Counted from the stretch's first letter, positions 1-7,974 are shown. The stretch: DNA of 64,000 nt from Thermophilibacter provencensis (GCF_030372065.1 NZ_JAUDEA010000006.1:1-64000), one strand, 5' to 3'. The notes: generated by a model from the letters alone, not told the origin. Numbers and translations are program-made.

Positions 1-524
1 GGGCCCGTTGCCACGACGCCGCGGCACACGCGCCGCCCGCTTCCCTCAAAGCCCTCCAGGATGTCGGTCATGCAGGTGTGCTCGAGGATGCGGGCGTGGG
101 GCAGCTCGCGCGCGCACGCCAGCAGGCGCGTGGTAATCTCCTTGCCCGTGACGTCCTCGTGATAGAGGATGCGCGGGCGAGAGTGGGCGCCCTCGCGCGT
201 GTAGTCGAGCTCGCCGTCCGGCCTGCGGGAAAAGCGCACGCCGCGCTTGATGAGGTCATCTATGATGGGACGGCTCGCGCGGATCATGAGGTCCACGCTC
301 TCCAGGCGGTTCTCGTAGTGACCGGCGCGCAGCGTGTCCTCGAAGAACGACTCGTAGTCGTCCGGGTCGTGCAGGACGCAGATCCCGCCCTGGGCGAGCA
401 TGGAGTCGCAGTGGTCCACGGCCTCCTTGGAGAGCAGGACCACCGAGAGCGCCCTCGGCAGGTTGAGCGCGCAGTAGAGCCCGGCAACGCCGCAGCCGAC
501 GATCACGACGTCGCAGTCGATCAC
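1..524 (-). CDS. nadB: L-aspartate oxidase NadB, N-terminal part (gene runs off the left edge)
   Basis: FAD enzyme that oxidises L-aspartate to iminoaspartate, the first step of de novo NAD synthesis; NadA then condenses iminoaspartate with dihydroxyacetone phosphate. The reading frame begins with a beta strand and dinucleotide-binding loop of the form VVIVGCGVAGLYCAL, followed by the family segment LAQGGICVLHDPDDYESF and, further on, YHEDVTGKEITTRLL. About 175 residues lie in the window; the C-terminal part is to the left of position 1. I chose GTG at 524 because the FAD fold begins immediately after it and no better start lies upstream in frame. It follows nadA in the same direction with a gap of about 56 bases holding a small GC hairpin, so the two are probably co-transcribed. 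The family assignment is firm; the exact start is uncertain. Confidence 0.85.
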   Translation of the reverse strand, partial: MIDCDVVIVGCGVAGLYCALNLPRALSVVLLSKEAVDHCDSMLAQGGICVLHDPDDYESFFEDTLRAGHYENRLESVDLMIRASRPIIDDLIKRGVRFSRRPDGELDYTREGAHSRPRILYHEDVTGKEITTRLLACARELPHARILEHTCMTDILEGFEGSGRRVCRGVVATG

Positions 525-554
525 GCCATCAAACGCCTGTGTTAATTGGGGGCG

Positions 555-579
555 GTCCCCCGCGTGCAGACGGGGGGAC
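555..579. repeat. small GTCCCCC/GGGGGAC hairpin between nadA and nadB
   Basis: Seven-base arms GTCCCCC and GGGGGAC flank a ten-base loop directly after the nadA stop codon in the direction of transcription. It has no T-run, so it is not a typical intrinsic terminator. It resembles the other GGGAC/GTCCC mini-palindromes in this window and could be an intercistronic processing or attenuation hairpin; that role is inferred. Confidence 0.4.
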
Positions 580-580
580 A

Positions 581-1531
581 TCAGCGGGCCCCGAGCTCAA
601 GCATGCGGGTGAGCGTGCGGCGCGCGCCCTCGGCAACCGCGGCGGGCGGCAGGTCCACGGCGCCGGTGCCCTCACGCAAGCACGCCACGAGGCGCTCGAC
701 GGTGATGCGCGCCATGTCCGGGCAGACCGGGCGCGTGGGCGGAAAGTGAAAGCGCTTGCCCGTGCCCCCGCAGCGGCGCTCCAGCTCGCCGCGGACGCCG
801 TCCACGGTGAGGATGATGTAGTCGAGCGCCTCCCCGGCCACGGCCACCTCGATGATCTGCGACGTGGAGCCCGCAAAGTCCGCAAGCGCCATGGCCTCCG
901 GGCCGCACTCGGGGTGCGCGAGCACCGGGGCGCCCGGGTGCGCCTCCTTGAGCGCGCGGACCTCGTCGGCGGAGATGTCCTGGTGGATGGGGCAGAACCC
1001 GTCGTTCAGAATGACGTTCTTCTCGGGCACCTGCTCGGCCACAAAGCTGCCGAGATGGCGGTCGGGCACAAAGAGCACGTTTACCTGCGGGAGCGCCCGA
1101 ACGATCTTGACAGCGTTTGACGAGGTCACGCAGACGTCAGACCACGACTTGACCTCCACCGTGGAGTTGACGTAGCACGCCACGGCAAGCTCGTCGCCAT
1201 AGCGCTCGCGCGCGGCGTCCACGGTCTCGCGGCGCACCATGTGAGCCATCGGGCAGTCGGCCGTGGGCTCAGGCATAAGGACGGTCTTCTCCGGCGAGAG
1301 GAGCTTGGCGCTCTCCGCCATGAAGCTCACGCCGGCAAAGACCAGGGTGCGGCACGTGAGCGTTGCGGCGAGCTTGGCGAGGGCAAAGGAGTCCCCCACG
1401 TGGTCCGCGAGCTCCTGGACCTCGGGCGGCACGTAGTAGTGGGCCAGGACCACGGCGTCGCGCTCCGCCTTGAGGCGCGCCACCTCGGCACGCAGCTCGT
1501 CTGTCAGCATGCTTGCTCCCCTCGTCGGCAA
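581..1531 (-). CDS. nadA: quinolinate synthase NadA
   Basis: Condenses iminoaspartate with dihydroxyacetone phosphate to quinolinate using a [4Fe-4S] cluster. The 316-residue length fits the compact NadA form. Visible family marks are AHYYVPPEVQELADHVGDS near the N-terminus, GVSFMAESAKLLSPEK, the three spaced cluster cysteines (in PTADCPMAHM, GFCPIHQD and PTRPVCPDM), and HPECGPEA. The start ATG at 1531 is preceded within about 25 bases by a near-palindromic operator candidate. It is the first gene of a leftward nadA-nadB unit; nadC is expected beyond the window edge. Assignment is secure. Confidence 0.95.
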   Translation of the reverse strand: MPTRGASMLTDELRAEVARLKAERDAVVLAHYYVPPEVQELADHVGDSFALAKLAATLTCRTLVFAGVSFMAESAKLLSPEKTVLMPEPTADCPMAHMVRRETVDAARERYGDELAVACYVNSTVEVKSWSDVCVTSSNAVKIVRALPQVNVLFVPDRHLGSFVAEQVPEKNVILNDGFCPIHQDISADEVRALKEAHPGAPVLAHPECGPEAMALADFAGSTSQIIEVAVAGEALDYIILTVDGVRGELERRCGGTGKRFHFPPTRPVCPDMARITVERLVACLREGTGAVDLPPAAVAEGARRTLTRMLELGAR

Positions 1532-1552
1532 ACCATGTCAGTATACAGCTTG

Positions 1553-1568
1553 CTTGACAGGTGACAAG
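1553..1568. promoter_or_regulatory. candidate NAD-biosynthesis operator upstream of nadA
   Basis: CTTGACAGGTGACAAG is a 16-base near-palindrome (CTTG and CAAG ends, 12 of 16 positions symmetric) lying 22 bases upstream of the nadA start. Such a site is expected for a niacin/NAD-responsive repressor of the NiaR type, whose sites in other Gram-positive bacteria I recall as similar; this identification is from memory and the repressor gene is not in the window. Confidence 0.45.
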
Positions 1569-1600
1569 ACAGTGACGGGAAGCGGTGTCGCGCCCATGCT

Positions 1601-1778
1601 CTTCTCGCCCAACCAAAACGGGAGGTTTTGGGCAAAGCGTTTGATGGAGTTGGGCCCAGAGCGGCGAGCGCGCGCTCTTCTCGCCAGCGTCAACTTGGAA
1701 AACGTCCCCGACGCTGACTCAAAAGGAGGATTTGAGCGCCCGGGTCGGCCGTCAACATAAAAGATTTGCCCCACAACC
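1601..1778. repeat. intergenic repeat family A, copy 1
   Basis: The left arm GGTTTTGGGCAAA with a following TTTGATG (1624-1647) is mirrored on the right by an inverted unit ending ATTTGCCCCACAACC (1753-1778). The interior holds two CTTCTCGCC nonamers and a CTCAAAAGGAGGATTTGAG segment that also occurs in repeat family C. Other copies lie at 7849-7974 and 57540-57694. The whole gap 1532-1906 holds this element and the operator candidate; no gene is seen in it. Confidence 0.65.
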
Positions 1779-1906
1779 TCGAGAAGTGCTCACGTGGGGG
1801 CATCCCCCGCAGCGCGCGAGGTCTCAAAACCCAAAACCCGGCTTTTCTCACCAGCGGCCGCGCAAAACACAGGCGAGAAGTGCCCGCGCCCCGCCTCGCG
1901 ACGGCG

Positions 1907-2302
1907 CTAGTTGTTCACGCCGTGGTGGCAGACAAACGCCTCGCGCGTGATGGGCTCGAACTTATAGTCGCGCTCCTGGTAGTACTCGATGATCTGCGGC
2001 AGCGCGTCGGGCGTGGTGTCTTTGGTGCTGGAGTCGTGGAAGAGGGGCATGACGTTGGTGTAGCCCTCCACGCACGAGCTCTGCACGAGCGTGTCCACCG
2101 CCACGTTGGTGCCCGAGGCGTCGGCGGAGCTCACGTTCCAGTCATAGAACTGGTAGCCGCGCGCCTGGACGTCCTCAACGAGCGCGGTCATGATGCCCGC
2201 GCAGTAGTTGGCCGAGATCGTGTTGGACGCCCCGCCCGGAAAGCGCGTGAGGTAGGGCACGTAGCCGATCTGCTCCTTGACCATGTGTACGGAAACGCCC
2301 GT
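1907..2302 (-). pseudogene. C-terminal remnant of a polysaccharide (peptidoglycan) deacetylase
   Basis: The frame reads like the last 130 residues of a NodB-type deacetylase: KEQIGYVPYLTRFPGG, a conserved YQFYDWNVSSADASG strand, PLFHDSS, and the closing VCHHGVNN typical of secreted peptidoglycan or chitooligosaccharide deacetylases. The N-terminal half with the metal-binding Asp and His-x3-His residues is absent. Upstream of about position 2300 the open frame turns into arginine-rich, non-homologous sequence that overlaps the end of the next gene at 2400. I therefore read it as a 5'-deleted gene. A short expressed product starting at an internal ATG (MVKEQIG) cannot be excluded but would lack the catalytic site. 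Confidence 0.7.
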
Positions 2303-2399
2303 GGCACCCCAAAAGGGCCGGTTGACGCAAAAGGGCGGCGACCGGTGTCGAGGGTCGCTCGAAACACCTGATCGCCGCCCGCACTGGGTTTCCCGGCTC

Positions 2400-3674
2400 C
2401 TACGAGAGGGCAATGCCCCCGAGCCAGCCGCACCGGACGGTAACGGAGACGCTGTAGTCGCTCACCCACTGGGAGAGGCTCGTCGTGCGAAGGCGGCCGC
2501 TCGCGTTGTCGCGCACCACGCCATCTCCCACGTAGATGCCCACGTGGCCATAGATGATGGCGGCCGAGCTGTACGGGACGGTCGGGGTGGCCACGATCAT
2601 GCCCGGCTGAATCTCAGAGGTCGGGTGCCCGCACCACGAGTAGAACATGTCGTCCGCGTTGCCGTAGAACGAGCCCACCCCGGCGCGACGGAAGACGTTG
2701 GACACCCACGCGGCGCACAGGCCGGAGCCCGGCGACGGCGTGGAGTACGCGGCGTTCACCACGTCGGAGAGCGAGCCCGTCCCAAGGACCGCGGTGTTGC
2801 CGCCGGTCCACGTGCTGCCCTGCTGGAGCTCCTGCTGGCGGCGTGCCTCCTCTGCCGCCTGCTGGGCGGCGAGAAGCTCGGCGTCACGCTTCTCCATGAG
2901 CTCCTTGACCTCGTCGGAGAGGCTGCTCACCAGCTCCTCTGACGCGGCCTGGCGGGCGCGAACCTCCTCGAGCTGGGAGAGCTGCGTTGCCTGGAGGCCC
3001 TGAAGCTCGCTGCGCTGGACCTCGAGGCTGGCCTTCTCCGTCTCGAGGGCGCTCTTCTCCTGCTCGAGGCTTGCCTTCTCGACCTCGAGGTTGGCCTTCT
3101 CGACCTCGAGCTCTGCCTTGAGGGTCTTGACGTCGTCAATCATCTGGGCGTCCGCCTGGCTGACCTTGTCGAGGTAGTAGATGTTGCTCGTCAGCTCCTC
3201 GATGGTCGCGGACGAGAAGATCAGGTCGATCGTGGAGCTCGAGCCGGCCTTGTACGACGAGCTCATTCGCTCGGCGAGGATGCTCTGCTTGCGCTCGATG
3301 TCCGCCTGCTTGGTGTCGATCTCGCCCTGCTTGGTGTCGATCTCGCCCTGCTTGGTGTCGATCTCGCCCTGCTTGGTGTCGATCTCTCCCTGCTTGGTGT
3401 CGATCTGCTGGGAGAGGTCGCTCACCTGGGCAGACGTCTGGCCAAGGGCCGAGGCGGCCTCCTCGACCTCCAGACCGAGCGCCTCGAGCTCGGCCTGTGC
3501 CTCCTCGTAGTCAAGCTGCGCGGCATCGAGCTTCTCCTGGGTGGACGTGGCGAGAGCGACCGAGGGGTAGAAGGTGGCGCAGATACCGGCGCCTATGAGA
3601 AGCCTCAGCGCGTCGCGGCGCGTGACGGAGCGAGACGCGACAACATCGCCAATGGGCACGTGCTTTAGGGACAT
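2400..3674 (-). CDS. secreted coiled-coil protein with C-terminal papain-fold (CHAP/NlpC-P60-like) cell wall hydrolase domain
   Basis: The predicted 424-residue protein starts at ATG 3674, seven bases after a GAGGAG ribosome site. Residues about 17-42 form a twin-arginine-like signal (VTRRDALRLLIGAG) ending in an ALA cleavage site. A long coiled coil follows (about residues 45-275), containing perfect IDTKQGE heptads and later KANLEVEKASLEQEKS-type repeats. The C-terminal 120 residues carry a papain-type triad candidate: Cys in GLCAAWV, His in YGHVGIYVG, Asn in RDNASG. The layout (signal, coiled coil, peptidase) is that of PcsB/CwlO-type peptidoglycan hydrolases, which are usually activated at the membrane through the coiled coil. 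The fold is clear; exact bond specificity is not. Confidence 0.8.
   Translation of the reverse strand: MSLKHVPIGDVVASRSVTRRDALRLLIGAGICATFYPSVALATSTQEKLDAAQLDYEEAQAELEALGLEVEEAASALGQTSAQVSDLSQQIDTKQGEIDTKQGEIDTKQGEIDTKQGEIDTKQADIERKQSILAERMSSSYKAGSSSTIDLIFSSATIEELTSNIYYLDKVSQADAQMIDDVKTLKAELEVEKANLEVEKASLEQEKSALETEKASLEVQRSELQGLQATQLSQLEEVRARQAASEELVSSLSDEVKELMEKRDAELLAAQQAAEEARRQQELQQGSTWTGGNTAVLGTGSLSDVVNAAYSTPSPGSGLCAAWVSNVFRRAGVGSFYGNADDMFYSWCGHPTSEIQPGMIVATPTVPYSSAAIIYGHVGIYVGDGVVRDNASGRLRTTSLSQWVSDYSVSVTVRCGWLGGIALS
3309..3407 (-). repeat. 21-bp tandem repeat encoding IDTKQGE heptads
   Basis: Four full 21-base units (starting 3309, 3330, 3351, 3372) and one partial unit are nearly identical at DNA level, differing by one base in the fourth unit. 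Each encodes the heptad IDTKQGE in the coiled coil of the hydrolase gene, so copy number changes would lengthen or shorten the coil without a frameshift. Confidence 0.9.
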
Positions 3675-3765
3675 GAAGTCTCCTCGGGTACGAATAGGGT
3701 GCAAATGACACGCCCCCCTATTCTAGTAGCAAATCCATACGGCCACGATATGAACATCTGGCTAA

Positions 3766-3846
3766 GGGTGATGACAAAGGTGACAGGGTAGATTGTCATC
3801 ATGGGCTTCATGATGACAATCTACCCTGTCACCTTTGTCATCACCC
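3766..3846. repeat. palindromic element, family E copy 1
   Basis: Perfect 38-base arms (3766-3803 and 3809-3846) with a five-base loop. The core TGACAAAGGTGACAGGGT is shared with the elements at 14654-14750 and 17604-17660. It lies between the hydrolase start and the end of the nucleoid-protein gene, where it could also stop transcription, though no T-run follows. Confidence 0.85.
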
Positions 3847-3875
3847 CTGTCGTGCCCGCCCCGACTGCCCGGGCG

Positions 3876-4931
3876 CTAGCGGTTCTCGATCTTGGCGACG
3901 TTACCCACGGTGATGGTGATGCGCCCCTCGGCGTCGGTGGAGAAGTCCAGGTAGCCGGGCTTCTCGGCAAGCTCTGAGGGGAAGGTGATCTCAACGCCGG
4001 TGTCCGTGCGAATCTTGTGGCTCTTCGTGAGGCGGTTGGCCACGCCGCGGCGCACGGGCGCCTCCTCCGGAAGCCGCGCCTCGGCCACGCGCTGCTCAAA
4101 GCGCTCGGCGACCTCGGGTTTCTCGGCAAACACGGCACGCCCCACCTCAACGGGCGAGAAGGACTCCTCCACGTCAGCGGTCCGCGCGACGAGCGCCTTG
4201 GCGCGCCCGACCTCGACGGCCGGCGTGAGGCCAAACTCCTCGGCAACGTCGCGCACGATGACGTTCACCTCGTCGATGACCTCGTGGCTCGACGCCTTGC
4301 TCGTGCACTGCAGGAAGCGCTCGGGAATCACCATGACCTTCTCGCCGCCAACGGAGCGCTCCTTGTCATGGAAGTCGATCGAGCCGGTCTCCGCGTCAAC
4401 CAGCACGTAGCTCGCCACCTTCTGCGAGGGGTTGGGCAGCGTGGCGTCCACGCGGGAGATGTCGTTGGCGTCCCCACCCACCTCGTGGACAAAGGCCTGT
4501 TTGCGCGGCAGCAGCACCACGGCAAAGAAGCGCTTCCCCGCCGGGCCGTCAAAGGCGGCGTCGACCTCGGCGTCCGTGGAGAGCGCGTCCACGGCACCCG
4601 CGTCCGTGTCAGAGAAGTCCGCAACAAGAAGATCGCACTGCTCGAGGTCCTCCGCGCGGCGCAGCTCCTCCCAGAACCACTGCGCGATCTCGCAGGAGAA
4701 CTCCACGAACTCGCGCTCCCCCGCCAGGTAGCGCTGGAGCTCCCCCGCAAAACCGGAGTCAGGGGAGAACTCCCCGTGGCGGCTCTCCGCGTTGGACGAG
4801 ATCTTGCGCAGGTGGCGCTGCACGTAGGAGCGCGTCGCGCGGACGGTGAGGTCGAGCGGGCGCTCCGAGAGGTACGTGGACCCGGAGTCAAAGTCAAAGA
4901 CGTGGAGGATGGCGCGGTCTACCTTGAGCAT
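3876..4931 (-). CDS. 37-kDa nucleoid-associated protein (NdpA/YejK family)
   Basis: The predicted 351-residue protein begins MLKVDRAILHVFDF, the standard opening of the NdpA/YejK family, and ATG 4931 has a GGGAG ribosome site. An upstream in-frame ATG exists but would add 34 residues encoded by repeat sequence, so I reject it. Central segments fitting the family include RFFAVVLLPRKQAFVHEV, KVASYVLVDAETGSIDFHD and a C-terminal PSELAEKPGYLDF. These proteins bind the nucleoid and are of poorly known function. The gene stands alone: repeat family B lies upstream and a family E palindrome downstream. Confidence 0.8.
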   Translation of the reverse strand: MLKVDRAILHVFDFDSGSTYLSERPLDLTVRATRSYVQRHLRKISSNAESRHGEFSPDSGFAGELQRYLAGEREFVEFSCEIAQWFWEELRRAEDLEQCDLLVADFSDTDAGAVDALSTDAEVDAAFDGPAGKRFFAVVLLPRKQAFVHEVGGDANDISRVDATLPNPSQKVASYVLVDAETGSIDFHDKERSVGGEKVMVIPERFLQCTSKASSHEVIDEVNVIVRDVAEEFGLTPAVEVGRAKALVARTADVEESFSPVEVGRAVFAEKPEVAERFEQRVAEARLPEEAPVRRGVANRLTKSHKIRTDTGVEITFPSELAEKPGYLDFSTDAEGRITITVGNVAKIENR

Positions 4932-5006
4932 GTGTCTCCCAGCATGAGGGTGAGCGGTCAGTGAACGGCCACCATGATAGCGTTCCGGGCACCGCCGCGA
5001 GCCTGT

Positions 5007-5314
5007 GCCGAGAAAGGCGACCCTCTGTACCACTTTTTGAGAGAGCGGCCGAGAAAAGCCGCCCTCTGTACACGGAAGCCCAGGCCGGGCACCGTCCCCA
5101 AACGCTGATGCCGAGAAAAACCCGCGCCTGTGCTAGCAAATGCCGAGAAGAGCGGGCCTCTGTACCAGAGCGCTGCCGCATGACGGCCCTCACGACTCGC
5201 GCCATGGTACAGCGGTAGGTTTTTCTCGGCGCGGAATGTGAGAAGCGGCACAGGGGCGGGATTTTCTCGGCGCGTCGCGCGAGGGCTGGTACAGAGGGCC
5301 GCCTTTCTCGGCGC
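5007..5314. repeat. repeat family B, array 1: seven about 28-bp units in mirror arrangement
   Basis: Four direct units (near 5007, 5047, 5110, 5138) of the form GCCGAGAAA, about ten variable bases, then CTCTGTACCA, are followed by three units in inverse orientation (near 5202, 5245, 5286). Spacers are irregular and not conserved. A second array of the same design lies at 63281-63509. The gap 4932-5385 holds nothing else recognisable except a GC-rich hairpin at about 5328-5353 just beyond the hydrogenase stop. Confidence 0.8.
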
Positions 5315-5385
5315 GGCAAGAGGGCGGCCCGACCGGAAAACCGGCCGGGCCGCACAAAGACTCGGTTGTGACGTCCCCTACAGGA

Positions 5386-6948
5386 CTACTTGCCGTCCTC
5401 CTCGCGCTCGAGCGAGGGGATCTTGTCGCGGAAGGTGTTCTCCGTGGCGTTGGCGTGCGGGGACTTCTTGGAGTAGCGCTTGACGGCCGCCGCGGTCTTG
5501 TTGATCGACTGCAGCGTGCCGGCGCCGGCCACGCAGCCGCCCGGGCAGGCCATGCCCTCGAGCAGGTAGCCGGGGTACTTGCCCTTGACGGCATCCTTCA
5601 TCATCTTGCGGCAGTTCTCGAGACCCTCGGCGTTGACGACGTTGACCTCGCGTTCGGGGTCCATCACCTTGATGGCGTTGACCACGGCGTTGGCAACGCC
5701 GCCCGCAACGGCGAAGCCGCGGCCGTCGGCTGAGGCGACCTCAAAGTCCGAGCTGCCCTCGCCCTCGAGCTTGGTGTACTCGTCGATGCCGCGCGCCTTC
5801 ATCATGCCCATCATCTCCTCAAAGGTGAGCACGAAGTCCACCTCGGAGCGCACGGACTTGCGCATGGCCTCGAGCTTCTTTGCCGAGCACGGCCCCACGA
5901 AGACGATCTTGGCGTTGGGGTGCTGCTGGCGCAGCAGGCGCGCCGTGAGCGTCATGGGCGTGAGCGCCATCGAGATGCACTCGGCGTACTGCGGGAACTC
6001 GGTCTTGGCCATGACCGACCAGGCCGGGCAGCACGAGGTTCCCATGAACGGGATCTTCTCGGGCACCTCCTCCATGAAGTCCTCAGCCTCCTGGACGGTG
6101 CAGAGGTCGGCGCCCACGGCCACCTCCTCCATGCCGGAGAAGCCGAGCATCGTGAAGGCCTGGCGCAGCTTGTCGACGTTGCCCTTGCCGCCGAACTGGC
6201 CCACAAAGGCCGGCGCCACCTCGGCGATGACCTCGTCGCCGCGGTTGATGGCCTGGATGACCTGGAAGATCTGGCTCTTGTCGGCGATGGCGCCAAACGG
6301 GCAGTTGATGAGGCACTGGCCGCAGGAGACGCACTTCTCGTAGTCAATCTGCGCGCGGCCGTGCTCGTCGGAGCCGATGGCGTGCATGCCGCAGGCGTCC
6401 GCGCAGGGGCGCACCTGGTGTTGGATGGCGTGATAGGGGCAGGTGTTGAAGCACATGCCGCAGTGGATGCACTTCTCCTGGTCGATGTAGGCCTTCTTGT
6501 CCTTGAACGAGATGGCGCCCTTGGGGCAGATCTCGCGGCAGGGGTGCGCGAGGCAGCCCTGGCAGGCGTCGGTCACGCGGTAGGTGTTGTCGGCGCACGC
6601 GTTGCAGGCAAACTTGATGACGTTCACCAGGGGCGGCTCGTAGTAGGTCTCGGGCACCGAGGCGTCCGCCAGGCCGTCCGTGAGGCTCTCGCGCTTGTCC
6701 ACGCCCTGCAGCGGCAGGCCCATGGCCAGGCGGATGCGCTGCTCGACGATCGCGCGCTCCAGGAAGACCGACTCGCGGTAGGTGGCAACGTCGCCGGGGA
6801 TGATCTCGTACGGGAGGTCGCGAATCTTGCGGCGCGTGGTCTTCTCGTCGTCTTCCTTCATGTCGTAGGCAATCTTGGCGACGTTGGAAAAGACGTTGCG
6901 GCGGATCTCGGTCAGGTTGGTGTAGACGCCACGCATGGTATCTGCCAT
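5386..6948 (-). CDS. monomeric [FeFe] hydrogenase (group B-like)
   Basis: The predicted 520-residue protein has three ferredoxin-type cysteine groups (about residues 115-141, 160-170 and 206-216) followed by the H-cluster domain. The three H-cluster signatures are visible: TSCCPAW (Cys306/Cys307), GPCSAKKLEA (Cys354) and EGMACPGGCVAGAG (Cys468, Cys472). These ligate the [4Fe-4S]-diiron centre that makes or oxidises H2. Lack of the extended N-terminal NuoG-like domain and the exact signature wording suggest a group B rather than a bifurcating group A enzyme; that sub-typing is from memory. No maturation genes (hydEFG) or partner subunits are adjacent, so it is transcribed alone and probably draws electrons from ferredoxin during fermentation. 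Confidence 0.88.
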   Translation of the reverse strand: MADTMRGVYTNLTEIRRNVFSNVAKIAYDMKEDDEKTTRRKIRDLPYEIIPGDVATYRESVFLERAIVEQRIRLAMGLPLQGVDKRESLTDGLADASVPETYYEPPLVNVIKFACNACADNTYRVTDACQGCLAHPCREICPKGAISFKDKKAYIDQEKCIHCGMCFNTCPYHAIQHQVRPCADACGMHAIGSDEHGRAQIDYEKCVSCGQCLINCPFGAIADKSQIFQVIQAINRGDEVIAEVAPAFVGQFGGKGNVDKLRQAFTMLGFSGMEEVAVGADLCTVQEAEDFMEEVPEKIPFMGTSCCPAWSVMAKTEFPQYAECISMALTPMTLTARLLRQQHPNAKIVFVGPCSAKKLEAMRKSVRSEVDFVLTFEEMMGMMKARGIDEYTKLEGEGSSDFEVASADGRGFAVAGGVANAVVNAIKVMDPEREVNVVNAEGLENCRKMMKDAVKGKYPGYLLEGMACPGGCVAGAGTLQSINKTAAAVKRYSKKSPHANATENTFRDKIPSLEREEDGK

Positions 6949-7057
6949 CGGTGCCCCTCTCCTGGGTTGGTCTCATACGTGCGGCGCTCCCCCTCAGAAG
7001 CGCTCCCCTCTGTACGTCTAGTATCGCACAGGTCGGGGTACGCGAGGGGTGCGTTCT

Positions 7058-7723
7058 TCACGCTCCCGCCGGGCGCTCCGGCCAGAGGCGCTCGGGCCAC
7101 GCGGTCTCAAGGTGCAGGCGCTCTCCGCTAACGGGATGGATGACGTCCTCGCTCCAGGCGTGGAGCAGAAGGCCCGAGGCGCTTCTCGCCCCGCCGTAGA
7201 GGGCGTCTCCCACCAGGGGGAAGCCCAGGGAGGCCAGGTGCACGCGAATCTGGTGGCGCCGCCCCGTCACGAGCTCCAGCAAGAGCAGCGAGCGGCCGCC
7301 CTTCTCGGAAAGCCTCGTGACGCGCGTTTCTGCCGACTTGCCCTGCCCCGGGCGACAGGCGCGCATGCGCCGCGCGTTGTGGCGGTCACGGCCGATGGGC
7401 ACACTGACGACCCGATTTGCCCAGGGGAAGCGCCCCGCCACCACGGCGAGGTAGCGCTTGCGCATACCGTGGCCCGCCACCTGGGCGTCGAGCGCGCCCT
7501 GCGTTGCCTTGTCCAGCGAGAAGAGCGTGAGGCCCGTGGTCTCCACGTCAAGGCGCTGCACCGCCTGCGGGCGCACGTCCGGGCGACCGGCTGCGGCCAG
7601 GTGCTCGGCCACGGCATCCGTGAGCGTGCGGGAGGGCGTGCCGTCGGAGTGCACGAGCATCCCCGCGGGCTTGTCGCAGGCGAGAAGAACCTCGTCCTCG
7701 TATATGATGCGCAGCTCGTCCAT
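7058..7723 (-). CDS. RluA-family 23S rRNA/tRNA pseudouridine synthase
   Basis: I place the start at ATG 7723 (MDELRIIYEDEVLLACDKPAG); upstream in-frame sequence is encoded by repeat family A and is not conserved. The predicted 221-residue protein has the catalytic motif QRLDVETTGL with Asp59, the RYLAVVAG strand, TRVTRL and a late ELVTGRRHQIRVHLASLG segment typical of RluA/RluC/RluD enzymes. There is no N-terminal S4 RNA-binding domain, so it is the short form. The RNA target cannot be read from sequence. Confidence 0.88.
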   Translation of the reverse strand: MDELRIIYEDEVLLACDKPAGMLVHSDGTPSRTLTDAVAEHLAAAGRPDVRPQAVQRLDVETTGLTLFSLDKATQGALDAQVAGHGMRKRYLAVVAGRFPWANRVVSVPIGRDRHNARRMRACRPGQGKSAETRVTRLSEKGGRSLLLLELVTGRRHQIRVHLASLGFPLVGDALYGGARSASGLLLHAWSEDVIHPVSGERLHLETAWPERLWPERPAGA

Positions 7724-7848
7724 GCACAAGACCGTACCACACCCCGGGTTTGCGGAGCCGCTCGTTGCCCAGAGGGGGGCGCTGGAGCCACGCACAGGGT
7801 GACAGCGTGGTCTTTGGCTGGTACCCAGATCGCCGCGTCCTCCGCTGC

Positions 7849-7974
7849 CAGTTTTGGGCAAAATCTTTGATGCAGTCGAGTGTCTCGGGGACCTTCTCGC
7901 GTGCGCTATCTGGGCAAACGCTGGCAAAAACCCGACCACGCGGCTCGCAATATAAAGGGTTTTGCCCAAAACCC
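7849..7974. repeat. intergenic repeat family A, copy 2
   Basis: Left unit CAGTTTTGGGCAAAATCTTT then GATG (7849-7872) is mirrored by a right unit with TATAAAGGG and TTTTGCCCAAAACC (about 7949-7974). It lies in the 359-base gap 7724-8082 between hisS and the pseudouridine synthase; no gene is seen in that gap. Confidence 0.7.

Noticed and set aside
3309-3407. Tandem repeats as a possible CRISPR or satellite
   Set aside because: There are no spacers; the 21-base units are coding and give coiled-coil heptads.
5007-5314. CRISPR-like array of short repeats
   Set aside because: Units occur in both orientations, spacers vary in length and are very short, and no cas genes are present. The same holds for the arrays at 54510-54700 and 63281-63509.
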